Source: Rusavskia elegans
Lineage: Eukaryota; Ascomycota; Lecanoromycetes; Teloschistales; Teloschistaceae
Assembly: GCA_011316305.1 (NCBI GenBank)
Contig: SAUG01000029.1
Location: 682,001 to 746,000 of the forward strand
Length of the DNA stretch: 64,000 nucleotides
Direction of reading: 5' to 3'
Positions within the stretch are counted from its first letter, which is position 1, and each line of letters begins with the position of its first letter. The notes under the pieces are model-generated. The model was not told the origin of the DNA, did no database searches, and saw only the letters and a program-made list of their open reading frames with translations. The position numbers and the translations under genes are program-made. Below, piece after piece: positions 11,602 to 22,648 of the stretch.

Positions 11602-13380
11602 ATGACGAGCAACGCCAACCTCGATCGTCTGAATGAGATTGCGGCCACGATTGCCAGCCGCGTCGCGACATTGCATGAGACTGCGGAGCAATATCCTGAC
11701 AGTCGTGTAACGTCGGTCTTCAGGGACCGCATCACCAACACGTTCTATTCTCATGTCGAAAATGCAATGCAGCAGGCGACAGCTGAGATCAATCGTCTCA
11801 AAACGGATTTCGAAGTGGAGCTCCGGGCCTCACAGGCGGCGACAAAGGAGCTGCAAGACCAGCGTCAGGCGGCTGACCATGAATTGGATGAGTTGGCGAT
11901 GGCTCGAGAGGCCCTTGCAGAGAAGGAGAAGGCGATAGTTGAAGAACGCAATGAGATTGCCCGCCAACGCCTTGTGTTGCTCCATGACCAGGAGCAGTTT
12001 AAGATCGAGCGAAGAAAGCACGAACGCTCCGTGAACGCAGAAAGAACCCAGCTCTCTGCTACAGAAAAGGCGTTGGCAGTGCGAGAAACTCAGCTCCAGG
12101 TGCGTGCTGACGCCGTCAATTTTCATGCTTCCGAGGCGGAAAAAGCCGTCAAGGATCGTGAGGACAGAGTCAATGCTCGTGAGCGTGAGGCAACCGCCTC
12201 TGGAATCGACAAACTCGTCAACGAGGCTCAGCAGAAGGTTAGAGAGGTTGGTCAGGTCGCCAAGCAAGAGCTGTCCGCCCAACAAGAGAACGGCAGCAAA
12301 CGTCTCGAAGAGGTTGGCCAACTCGCCAAGCAACAGCTGTCCACCCAACAAGAGAACGGCACCAAACGTTTCGAGGAGGTCAGTCAACTCGCCAAGCAAC
12401 ATTTGACCACCCAAGCCGATCACAGCGACCGTCTCAACCAAGACCTCAGGGGAATCGAGACCTCGATTGCCAACCTGGCATTCCAATCGCAGCAACAGGT
12501 CCATACCCTTGCAGAAATCAAGGGCATGTCAAACAGTCTGCAGGTGAAAGTTGGCGACCACTCTGGAATCCCCGCCACCATCACCAACAAGCTCAACGAT
12601 GTCTTGGATGGCAATACAGAGCTGAAGAGAGAATTCGAGACTCTGGGCATAAATTTGGAGGACCTGAAACAAGACTTCCCGGCCAACGTCCAGACATATT
12701 GGTCTGATGTCGACTTCCAGCTGGCGTCGATCATTGAGAAAATCGACGCAGTAAAGGCGGATGTGTCGAGTCTTGCACGGCGCACCAACACCACATCATC
12801 ACCATCGACTCAACTCACTAGGCACGACAAGCGACCTCCCGAAATCAATCTGGATGCGCCAGAAACCTCCAGACGTCGCAGATCTAGTCAACAGAGCCCC
12901 GCAGGTGGACATCTAAGTCCGTCATCGGGTCAGCCTGAAAGTCCTCTTGTGTCAAGTTCAGCCACCCGACCGCAAACTCAATCTCAAATCCAAGGTGGTG
13001 AAGGACATTCCCGTACGGATCTCAGCTTCCGGGTCCAGCAAGTCTGGAATCAAATTCGGTTCGAAGGTGAGGGATGGACGGATGCTCATCGCCAGTGGGT
13101 GCGGAAGTGTCTGACAGATTTGGATGAGAAGACGACAGAGGACCGCCAACTGGACGCCGGATACGACACGTGCGGTAAGAGTACGCAAGAGCAGTGTTTG
13201 ACGTGCCGTATAAGGAAGGTAAAGCAGCTCATCGATCCTATGGACCCAGAAGGAAACAGATGCGGGCACTGCACAGCGCAACCTCGCCTACCATGTATCC
13301 AAGTCAGGATGGACCCTGGTGCAGGAGTGTTTGACCCCAACTCGTCGGCCAAACGCTGGTCATTCAGGCTCAGGAGGTAG
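11602..13380 (+). CDS. Coiled-coil protein with Cys-rich C-terminal domain (copy 1)
   Basis: Intronless, 592 aa. The start at 11602 is chosen because its MTSNANLDRL N-terminus aligns with the paralogue at 26399 (shared pattern I..V..L...AE.YP.S); an in-frame extension to 11455 is possible but unlike the paralogue. Residues about 60-360 are charged, Ala/Glu/Gln-rich coiled coil with three tandem 22-residue repeats (EEVGQLAKQQLSTQQENG-type, 66 bp each, 12238-12420). A Ser/Pro/Thr-rich linker follows (about 395-460). Then comes a conserved VWNQI...GWTDAHRQW segment, and a Cys cluster C524-x7-C532-x2-C535-x18-C554-x2-C557-x7-C565 ending in FDPNSSAKRWSF. The Cys spacing suggests metal binding but matches no zinc-finger family I can name. 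No signal peptide or membrane segment. Function unknown; it lies directly upstream of the first inverted-polarity array. Confidence 0.85.
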   Translation: MTSNANLDRLNEIAATIASRVATLHETAEQYPDSRVTSVFRDRITNTFYSHVENAMQQATAEINRLKTDFEVELRASQAATKELQDQRQAADHELDELAMAREALAEKEKAIVEERNEIARQRLVLLHDQEQFKIERRKHERSVNAERTQLSATEKALAVRETQLQVRADAVNFHASEAEKAVKDREDRVNAREREATASGIDKLVNEAQQKVREVGQVAKQELSAQQENGSKRLEEVGQLAKQQLSTQQENGTKRFEEVSQLAKQHLTTQADHSDRLNQDLRGIETSIANLAFQSQQQVHTLAEIKGMSNSLQVKVGDHSGIPATITNKLNDVLDGNTELKREFETLGINLEDLKQDFPANVQTYWSDVDFQLASIIEKIDAVKADVSSLARRTNTTSSPSTQLTRHDKRPPEINLDAPETSRRRRSSQQSPAGGHLSPSSGQPESPLVSSSATRPQTQSQIQGGEGHSRTDLSFRVQQVWNQIRFEGEGWTDAHRQWVRKCLTDLDEKTTEDRQLDAGYDTCGKSTQEQCLTCRIRKVKQLIDPMDPEGNRCGHCTAQPRLPCIQVRMDPGAGVFDPNSSAKRWSFRLRR

Positions 13381-14239
13381 CCTCCACCCGGTCGACAACA
13401 CCTAGAATGACGGCATCCTACCCTATTTCTTTCTTTTGTCTTCCCCTGCGTTACTGGACTCAAACTCCAGAGGTCTGACAAGCACTCACGTACCGCCAGC
13501 ATCCCTTTTGGGATTACGGGTCAAGAGGCTGTCCTAGGCTTTTTCTTTCTGCTTTTTATTATGGGCATGTACTGCGAGAATCATGTTAAGAGGGGCGGCC
13601 CCAGCATGATATAGCTAGATGCTGTGTCATGGAGGGATATGCCGATGAAATACTTTGCTATTGGAGATGTTTGGCAGTCGAGACCCCCATGTAGGATCAC
13701 GTTTAAACGGTTGCTTGGCTTTCAATCGTAGCAATTTAGCCCATATCGCGATAGCTCTTTGAGATGCTGTGTCTCCAATCTTTTGAGAATGTTATTGATC
13801 ATCACATTGTAAGCATTGACACTGGGGAAAAGATGACGGTTGCAGAAATTCAGGGGTCGAGCGGGTAACGATAAAGACATGGCTAGGATGTCAGCTAGAC
13901 GCAGTGTGTGTTCTCTTGGCTAGCCATTTCTGCTGCAACAAGATCGCTGTCTAAGAGGCGTTGTGGTCCATCTACTGCGAGGTATCGATCCGTGACCTGT
14001 GGTTTGATATATTGTAACGATCAAGAGCCAGATAACTCTTTGACTGCTAGAAACAAAAGTGCCAGTGTTGGAATTTAGTGCGGGAGAACGATGTATTACA
14101 GCTGTGAGGCTCTCAACTATCTCTTCGTATTGTCACCCAGTTCGTGTATGACTCGAGTCAGATCTAGAATAAAGACAATCATTCAGAGGGGTGGAGGCAC
14201 ATAGATCTGACTATCGAACAAATCTGGATCGAAAATCAC
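13381..14239. other. 3' flank of coiled-coil gene 1 with a block shared with gene 2
   Basis: No gene is seen. Positions 13565-13637 (GCATGTACTGCGAGAATCAT, then a GGGCGGCCCC core) match 29005-29077 behind the second coiled-coil gene in the same orientation and at a similar distance from the stop codon. The duplication therefore included the 3' flank. The rest, up to the first array unit, is unremarkable. Confidence 0.5.
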
Positions 14240-16425
14240 AACACAAGATATTACTGTGATATCCAGACAGATCGCACCCTCCGCCTTGATATCAAGTCAC
14301 AAAAGTTGACTGCTAAGACGGTCATGGTTGTGAGTAGCAAGTACGGGGTCGTGGATATCGTGTGGGATGAGATCGAACTTTGGGATATATTTGGTATAGA
14401 GATATATATCATTGTATTGAGCCGGAATGCACGCCTCCGAAAGAATACTAAAGCATAGTGGCGAGCCAGTAAACCTGTTTTGGCTGCACGTAGGAAATAG
14501 GAGGTCACTGATAAAGTATGGGAAGAGATCGAATACATGGGATGATTTTGGTACGTAGGGGGATATTATCATATTGAGGCCGACTGCACGCCTCCGACTG
14601 GATACTACAGCATGAGAGATGACCAGTAGAATGATCGTAGTCACTGGTAAAGAGAAGGAAGCTAACCGTGCGGCTTAGCAAGAGATCGAGAACTTGAGAG
14701 ATTTGTAGTAGCAGAACGACTTGACAGTATAGAAATAGAATGTGCGCCTCCGACTACGTTCTAAAGCGTTGTAGTTACTCGGAGAGATAGATATAGTTAC
14801 TCGGCGGGAAAGGGCAGTATTTAATAACAGTCCGAAGGAGACCGAGAACTTGAGCGACTTGTAGTAGACAGAACGACTTAGTTATATAGAAGTAGACTGT
14901 GCGCCTCCGACGACATTTTAACGTATAGTGGTTACTTGGATAGATAAATATGGTGCCTCCGCGGAAGAGGGCAGCTTTTAATAATGGTCCGATGGAGACC
15001 GAATACAGCAGAGATTACATTGGTAGAGGCCATCAGGCTTCGGAATGATCAACGCACGATTGTCCCTCGAAATTAAGACGTGAGACATGACTGGCGAGGT
15101 TGTCACAACGGCTAAGAGATGAATAGAATGTATTGACAAGGTTTCAACGGAGATCAAGACCGCTATGACTGTATACGTAGGCTTTTACCATCCATGCTAT
15201 CGGCCGCATTATCGAGCCAACGACTACGCTTCAAAGTCTCGGTATTTTATTTGCAGGTATTGCATCGTCGAATTTGAAGAAATGAAGTAGTCTCGTGGTT
15301 CGATTTCAACGTCGGCCGACATTTCAGCCTTAAACAACGGCACCATAATCTTGGCTAAATTTATTAGCGGACGCCTCACCCGCTTCATTTCTGCAATCAG
15401 ACTTTTCGGAGAATGTATACCGACATAAGGAAAACATCTTGGCACAAACTCCGAATTTGTTCGAGTCACGTTGGTGGAAAAACGGGTCCACCCATGGGTA
15501 CTGTGTATTAAATGGTTGATTATTCGACTGTCTTAATGCGCACCTCCGATTCAATTCTGCTCAACGGAAAGCAGTCACTGACCTCCATGCACTCTGGCTT
15601 GCGCTCAATAGGGGGTTCTGTTACGTTCCGAGGGAGATCGAGCAGCCACTATTTTATAGTAGTATACAACCAGCTGAGTTCCCAGCCGACTTAATACGTA
15701 TCTCCGATATTAATTTATTTAGCGGAGATTGATCAGTAACTCTGGTAGAGTCTGGCTTACCTTTGATAGGAAGTTCTGTTAGGTTCCGAGAGAGATCGAG
15801 TAGTCAGTGGTTCATAGTAGTATACAACCAGCTAAGGTCCCAGCCGACTTGATACGTATCTCCGATATCAAAATATTTAACGGAGATTAATCAGTAACTC
15901 TGGTAGAGTCTGGCTTACCTTTAATAGGAAGTTCTGTTAGGTTCCGAGAGAGATCGAGTAGTCAGTGGTTTATAGTAGTATATAACCAGCTAAGTTCTCA
16001 ACCGACTTGATACGTATCTCCGATATCAATTTATTCAACGGAGATTGATCAGTAACTCTGGTAGAGTCTGGCTTACCTTTAATAGGAAGTTCTGTTAGGT
16101 TCCGAGAGAGATCGAGTAGTCAGTGGTTTATAGTAGTATATAACCAGCTAAGTTCTCAACCGACTTGATACGTATCTCCGATATCAATTTATTCAACGGA
16201 GATTGATCAGTAACTCTGGTAGAGTCTGGCTTACCTTTGATAGGGAGTTCTGTTAGGTTCCGAAGGATACCGAGGCCTTGCCATTTCCTCATACATACTC
16301 AAATTCTTTTCGGACGTCTGAGTGTACCACTCCGATCATCTGTCAATCCATCGAGAACAATGAATGACTTCTATGGAATCTCTCTTGCAGTCAGCGCAAA
16401 GCACTATGAGGTTCCGAGCGAGATC
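14240..16425 (+). repeat. Array 1, left arm: ~155-158 bp imperfect tandem repeats
   Basis: About eleven units are recognised by motif B, TTCCGARRGAGATCGAG-like, at roughly 14358, 14508, 14668, 14833, 14988, 15625, 15783, 15941, 16099, 16257 and 16411. They alternate with motif A (CTCCGA) about 80 bp away. Five consecutive motif-B sites, 15625 to 16257, are spaced exactly 158 bp, and the units between 15690 and 16260 are nearly identical, implying recent expansion. Units at 15000-15480 are badly decayed. Within good units motif A forms a hairpin (TCTCCG, 16-nt loop, CGGAGA), and ACTCTGGTAGAGT is a second small palindrome. No long open frame is shared between units. Confidence 0.85.
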
Positions 16426-17255
16426 GAGAACTCCACGCTTTAATAAAGATGGACCGATGTCTACAAACGACTGGCGGTTCAACGACCGCCAGATCTCACG
16501 ACGAGCTGAACCATGGAACTTTGACGGAGAACGCTGCTGGAGAACAGCAATTCCAGGCTTTCCTGAATCTCTTTCCCCTCCTTTCTCCGTATGGTTTTCG
16601 CCCTCCTTCTTGCATGTACCCACCCACGCGTCTTGGTGTCTTGCCCCTTCAACCCCTTACCTGTCGCCTAGATCAGGTAGTAATTAGCCTTGTCAGCAGC
16701 CTCAGGAGGAGCTTATAGAGGTGCAGCCCTTTTTTGTTTTCAGGAACGTCCGCCATCTGCCGTGCGTGCAGGCAAAACCCAATCACGACTACCTTTTGTC
16801 TGATGCGCATTGCGAGCAGTGGAGACAATGCTTAATTGAATCAATGTTTCTTTAGGGCGGTAGCAATCGTGAGAAGTCTGGATGGTATCGTGACCATGAG
16901 TAGTCGTCCCCTTCGACAAGAGAACGCCATGTCAACCGCAAATACTTTTATCGAGGAAATCAGTGAGACCTATCATGGAAGAAACGACGAGACAACCCTT
17001 CTGGGTTTGGTCTTGACTGATGCCTACCGCTTCCACGTTGACATTAGTGTGGAACAGGATAGTTGGAGAAACCGTGGAAAAGGGGTTCTTGATGCTGTAC
17101 ATATATCTGAGAGTTTTCCATGTCCATTTTCTCGGCTGAACATCCTCAATGTTCCATCTACAGAGAATTACATACCTCTGCTGGTGTTTTCACTTCAAGT
17201 TACAAAGCATAATTGATCATTGGCGGGGGAGCGAGAAGTCATCTACGATGCAGTA
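16426..17255. other. Unique spacer between the two arms of array 1
   Basis: About 0.8 kb without repeat units separates arms of opposite polarity. It holds a 126-codon open frame (16836-17216, listed separately) and nothing else recognisable. Confidence 0.5.
16836..17216 (+). CDS. Hypothetical 126-aa frame in the array-1 spacer
   Basis: An ATG-initiated frame containing ENAMSTANTFIEEISETYHG and FHVDISVEQDSW. It has no recognisable domain, signal peptide or membrane segment, and no paralogue in this window. It is listed because it is the longest frame in the unique centre of the palindromic array. It may be chance. Confidence 0.2.
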   Translation: MNQCFFRAVAIVRSLDGIVTMSSRPLRQENAMSTANTFIEEISETYHGRNDETTLLGLVLTDAYRFHVDISVEQDSWRNRGKGVLDAVHISESFPCPFSRLNILNVPSTENYIPLLVFSLQVTKHN

Positions 17256-20200
17256 TAGTGTCGGTCTCCCTCGGAAGGTTACCAATCTGAGAAACGTCAT
17301 CAACCCAGGCTATATAGAGATATCTCAACGTCCTGAATTCGACAGTTTCGATTCGGAGGTAAGGGTTGAGGTGATGTGGGAAGATAGAGGTAAATTGTAC
17401 CACAGTGGTGAGGATTCGGTCTCCCTCGGAAGGTAACCAAACTTAAAGCTAATTTCAAGACGAACTCTGTAAACATATCTTAACGTACTGAGCAAAGCAG
17501 CTTCGGCTCGGGGGTGAGGGTTCAGATGATATGGGCAGATAGACATAATCCGCACCTTAGCAGTAAGGGTTCGGTCCCTTTCGGAATACAACGAGACTCT
17601 TTAATAAGACCGAGCCAAATTATGCAGAGAGAGCCCAGCGTCCTGAAATAGGCAGCTTCGATCTTAAATTAGGGATTTGTTTGATATGGGTGGTTGGAGG
17701 CAATATCCATTGTAGCAGTATAGCTTCGATCTCTTTCGGAACACAATAAGACTTTATGGCAATATCACGCGATATTAGGTAAATGTAATGGGGAAATCTC
17801 CGGTAAACAGCTTTGGGTCGGAGCTGAGCCTCGAAGTTGGCTATCGGGACGATACATGCCACCAGCGAGGAATCAATCTCCTTCGGAACACTACGAGCCC
17901 TTTTGGCCATAGCATGCGAGATAATGTCTATGTAGTCGATCATCTTGCAGCAAACAGCTTTGAGTCGGAGCTGATGCTTGAAGTTGGCTATTGAAATGAT
18001 ACGTGTCACCAGTATGGTATCGATCTCATTCGGAATGCTACGAAACCGTGTGGCAAGCGTATACGAGATAATATCTATATAGTCGATCATCATTTAGTGA
18101 ACAGATTTAGATTGGAGGCAATCTCCAAGGTTGCCTCTTTAGATGCTGTATATTAGCAGTGAGGAATCGAACTCCTTCGGAATATAACGAGAGTCTCTGA
18201 TAGTTACAAGCTTGATCATACCAGGGTATCGGAACATCCTCCGGTATATAGCTTTCAATCGGAGGTGATATTCAATAGGGCCCTTTTAATGCTACATGTT
18301 GGCATTGAGGAATCGAACTCTTTCGGAACACAATGAAAGTCCCTGATACTTACAAGCTTGATTGTACCAGGGTATCCAATCACGTACCAGTACATAGCTT
18401 GTAGTCGGAGGTAGTCTTTAGGGTTGACAATTTAGATATGATATATATCAGCAGCTTGGCTTGTTGTCCTGCTTCGGAGTATGACAAAATCCTCTGGTAC
18501 TTCAAAGCTTGACTACATCAATGTATTCGAACACTTTCTAGTATACAGCTTTGTGTCAGAGGTAAGCTTGCAGGGTTACCAAAATGTAGGTATGTCACAT
18601 GTCAGCAAGAGGGTTTCGGTCTCCTTCGGAACAGAACAAGACTATGTAGCGATTGCAGGGCAGATTGAACGAGGCTGAATGAGTAGTCTCCAATCTCTAA
18701 GTCACGTCGGAGGTAAGCTTGCAAGGTTACCAATAGGTACATCATATATCAGTGAGTGGGTTTCGATATCTTTCGGAATTGAACAAGACTACATGGCGAA
18801 TACGAGGCAGATTGAACGAGGCTGAATAAGTATTCTCCGATTCCCACGGCCCGTCGGAGGTAAGCTTACAAGGTTACCAATAGGTACATCATATATCAGT
18901 GAGTGGGTTTCGATATCTTTCGGAGTAGAACAAGACTATATGGCGATTGGAAGGCAGACTGAACGAGGTTGAATAAGTATTCTCCGATTCCCACGGCCCG
19001 TCGGAGGCAATCATTTAGCAAATCCAGCACCTAACTACATACGGCTAGAGTATAGCCTTCTCGATCTCTATCGGAACACTACAAGACGGTGAGATGGCTA
19101 TAATTTAGAGTATATCAAAATAGCTGAGTGATTCCCAAACATCTTTTCTACTTCGGAGGTAAATTTGGAGGCAGCCAGGGACTTGCATATATACGGCTGA
19201 TCTATGGACTTTTCGATCTCTGTCGGAATATAAAAAGACCTCGAAATAATAACAGATTGAAGTATACAGACTCAGGTGAGTATCCACCAATCTCTACTGT
19301 GACTTCGGACGTGAGTGTTCAGTCAACTAAGAACTCACATACGGCGGAAGCATGGACTTTTCGATATCTGTCGGACCTTGACAAAACCGTGGAATAACAA
19401 CAGATTGCAGTATACAGACTCGGCTCATTATCGTCCATTCTCTGTTAATACGTCGGAGGTCAGCGTTCATCCAGCTACAAATTCACATACGGCGGAAGCA
19501 TGGACTTTTTGATATCTGTCGGAACACCATAAGAACCCGAGATAACCGCAAAATAAAGTGTTTAAAGCGAGCTGAGTTTCCCTCAATCTTTTCCGCCACG
19601 TCGGAACTAAAGGAATGGCCAGTCGAAGACCTGTCCATATATACACGTCAAAATAGTGTCAATTACTCGATCTCCTTCGGAAGCCGGTGACTGTTCACAA
19701 AATCTTTGATATAGAGTATGTAATGCGGGCTGAATGTCCTTCAATCATCGCCGCCACGTCGGAGGTAATGAATGGTATGGCCAGCCGAAGACCTTTCTGT
19801 ATATGCACACCAAGATAGTCGATATCTCGGTCTCCTTCGGAAGATAATAAGCTCTCAAAACACCTATAGAACATAGTGTATGATGCACGCTGAATATCCC
19901 TCAATCTTCTCCACCACGTCGGAGGCAACGGTACAGCCGGCCGAAGACTCATACATACATAGCACCAGGAATGACGATCTCTCGATCTCCTTCGGAACGC
20001 AATAAGATTACAAGATATCTATGATTTAGAATCTATCATATAGGCTGAGGGCTTTACAGTATACTCCGGCACGTCGGAACTAAGTGTATAGCCAGCGGAG
20101 GACTCATATGCATATATACGCCAAAAATGACGACTTCTCGATATCTGTCGGAAAGCAATAGGATTACAAGATATCTATATTGTAGAATCTATAATATCAG

Positions 20201-20720
20201 CCGAGTATTTTTAAATCTATTCCGATATATCGGGACCAAATGTCCAGCCAGCGGAGGACTCATATATACATATACGCCAAAAATAACGACTTCTCGATAT
20301 CTGTCGGAAAGCAATAGGATTATAAAATATCTACATTATAGAATCTATAATATCAGCCGAGTGTTTTTAAATCTATTCCGATATATCGAGACTAAATATC
20401 CAGCCAGTAGAAGACTTATATATATATATATATATTTATACGCCGAAAATAACGATTCCTCGGTCTTACTCGGAGGGTAATAAGGCTACAAGATATCTAT
20501 ATTGTAGAATCTATAATACCAGCCGAGCGTTCTTAAATCTTCTCCGACACGTCGGGACCAAACGTCCAGCCAGCGGAGGACTCATATGTACATATACGCC
20601 GAAAATGACGATTTCTCGGTCTTACTCGGAAGGCAACGAGACTTCGGAGTAGTGACAACCCAGGGTGTCCAGGCCTTACCGAGTATTCCCCGACATTGAC
20701 TGCACATCGGAGGCGAGCAT
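17256..20720 (-). repeat. Array 1, right arm: ~150 bp repeats in inverted orientation
   Basis: About 23 units. Here motif B appears as its reverse complement (CTCGATCTCCTTCGGAA-like) at about 17261, 17416, 17571, 17725, 17873, 18020, 18166, 18311, 18470, 18616, 18762, 18909, 19055, 19215, 19360, 19505, 19665, 19825, 19983, 20135, 20295, 20455 and 20615. Motif A appears as GTCGGAGGT about 60-65 bp before each. The mean period is about 152 bp. Adjacent units are only partly alike outside the motifs, except for local near-duplicates (18616-18950; 20040-20560). The motif direction is opposite to that of 14240-16425, so the array is a large degenerate palindrome of tandem arms. Confidence 0.85.
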
Positions 20721-22648
20721 AAAGGTATTCTTGCCCTGCTGGTGGTTCCGATTCAGGGGGCACAACGGTAAAGACAACTCGTCTGCGCAGAACTATATAC
20801 ATTTCTACGTTCTATTTGCTCACTCCCTGTATGCCTTTCAGCACTGCTTACTGACAATACCTGGATTACTTGATTCGAAGCCATGATTCGAAGATGAGGT
20901 TGGTGGCAACATTTGAAACGCACTTCTCCTGCACCTGATTTCCATAGAACTGCAAGCCCCAATGGCAGCAACCGCTCTACAGAATCTTATATGCTACAGG
21001 AAACTTGACATTCCCAGCCTGAGGCCAGATCCACTGCCTGTTGACTCCTTGCATCTATATCACTGAGTATCTACCAGCGTATCTCGAAAAAGGCAAGTAA
21101 ACAAGTCTCCTATATTAAAGAGCTATAATCTCTATAAATCGATCGTATTTTACTAACGTGTTCTTATAATTTTACTGTGCTTGTTAAGGCTTGATAGTTT
21201 GAGCCTTTAGATATTCCTGGCGGAGTTTTGCAGCCGTAGTATGACGGTTGTCTTGTTCTTTCGAAAGGGCACATCCACTGCTCCGGGCTCGAGTGCCAGT
21301 GCGAAGGCGCTGGCTAAATGCGATATCCGGAGCGGCGATCTTGTCAAATTGAGCTTGGTCAATACCCAATAGGAAAGAGACGAGACCGCGTTAGGAATAC
21401 CGGGTAGGGGATTGGGTGGGAGCTGCGCTTCGACGAAAGGGTCGTCCTTCAAGTACGATTCGAGACTCATAAGGCCGGGACTTGTCTAATCTGATGACTA
21501 GATACAACGCGAAAACCAGGAGCCCATCAATCTCGATATCGACCATCCAGCGCCCTCACCCGAACGTCGGATACGGTCGCCTCCAACCCCCGATTTGCCC
21601 TTACAGTCGCAATTCCCTTCCATCCCCACTGCGATCACCGATGAAGGTCAATGGTTTCCGACCTACAACCGCACATTCGATGCCAACTGCGACGATGTCC
21701 ACCGCCCCGGGAAACTCGCTTTTCGCCAAAGCTCTCTCTACATCTACTCCAGTACCCAACGGTTCCTCATTTGGTCAAACCTCACCCTCTCCATTCGGTG
21801 CAGCACCCAACGGTTCCTTATTTGGTCAAACCTCCAACGTATCCCCTTAGTCCAGCCCGGTGCCTACAGCGATGTTTACTCAACCTTCGAGCGGTTTAGA
21901 GCCCACTGCAGTCTCTAACGCAACCCCTCAATTAAGCTTAATAGGTAGTGTCCCTCCGCTCGGATCTAATTCGACTTGTTTTCTATCTATTCCTACCTTT
22001 GGCCCCTTCGCTGGTCTGGGTTCCAAGCCTTGACTTCCTACATGCAAGTCCTGTCGGTTCTTGGGTCTGGATACTCTGTCTAGATATACAGAGGCGATCC
22101 TAGCCGAACGTGTCAATGGTGATTGAAGAAGAGATCCCAAGACTTGTATTCAGGGAAGAAGCATAGCACCAGTTACCCGTTCGGCTTTTTATATTACCGT
22201 CGATTGATGAATCAACAGTCGCACCGGTCAAAACGCAATCCCTATTTGGCTGTTCGGATAGAAACCACGTCTATCCGGGAAGCTCGAGACATTTCGAAAG
22301 CTTTCCTTCTGCTTTTCAAATGTAGTTGAGAACAATACATAAAACCCTACCTAAAGTCACTGATGCCGGTTGATTTACTACTGTGTCGGGTCCTGGCTGG
22401 GCACACAATTGATTCATCAGCATGAGATTAGACCGACAACACAATTGGCACTACGAGTTTTACTTGATCTCACTTTCTGGATTCCTCTTCCCTTTTTTTC
22501 CCTCGCACTCGCACATCCTATCAGGCTCTCTGCAAGTTCTACTACTACCATCGCTTCCAGCTTCACAGCTTCTGTCTATCATACCTTAGCTTTGCACTCT
22601 TATTCCTACTCAAATACCCTTTCAAATTTTTAGACGATATTTCTCAAA
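20721..22648. other. Intergenic region upstream of RGG/poly-Q gene 1
   Basis: No convincing gene. A 122-codon frame at 21482-21850 (+) ends in GSSFGQTS and GSLFGQTS repeats reminiscent of FG-nucleoporin segments; it may be a relic, but nothing else in it supports that. Near the right end, 22497-22525 (TTTCCCTCGCACTCGCACATC-type) and 22631-22660 (TAGACGATATT just before the ATG) recur upstream of the paralogue at 41821, marking the conserved promoter and leader. Confidence 0.35.

Noticed and set aside
11830..12504. 224-codon minus-strand frame with LLLGGQLLLGEL repeats
   Set aside because: The repeats are the complement of the 66-bp coiled-coil repeat of the plus-strand gene.
15224..15554. 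Minus-strand frames of 74-81 codons in the decayed part of array 1
   Set aside because: They fall in degenerate repeat units and share no sequence with other units or proteins.
14240..20720. Regularly spaced motif resembling a CRISPR array
   Set aside because: The genome is eukaryotic, the spacing is ~150 bp, and the intervening sequence is related between units rather than unique.
21482..21850. FG-nucleoporin gene
   Set aside because: Only two SFGQTS/LFGQTS segments at the end of an isolated frame; no further exons or domain.
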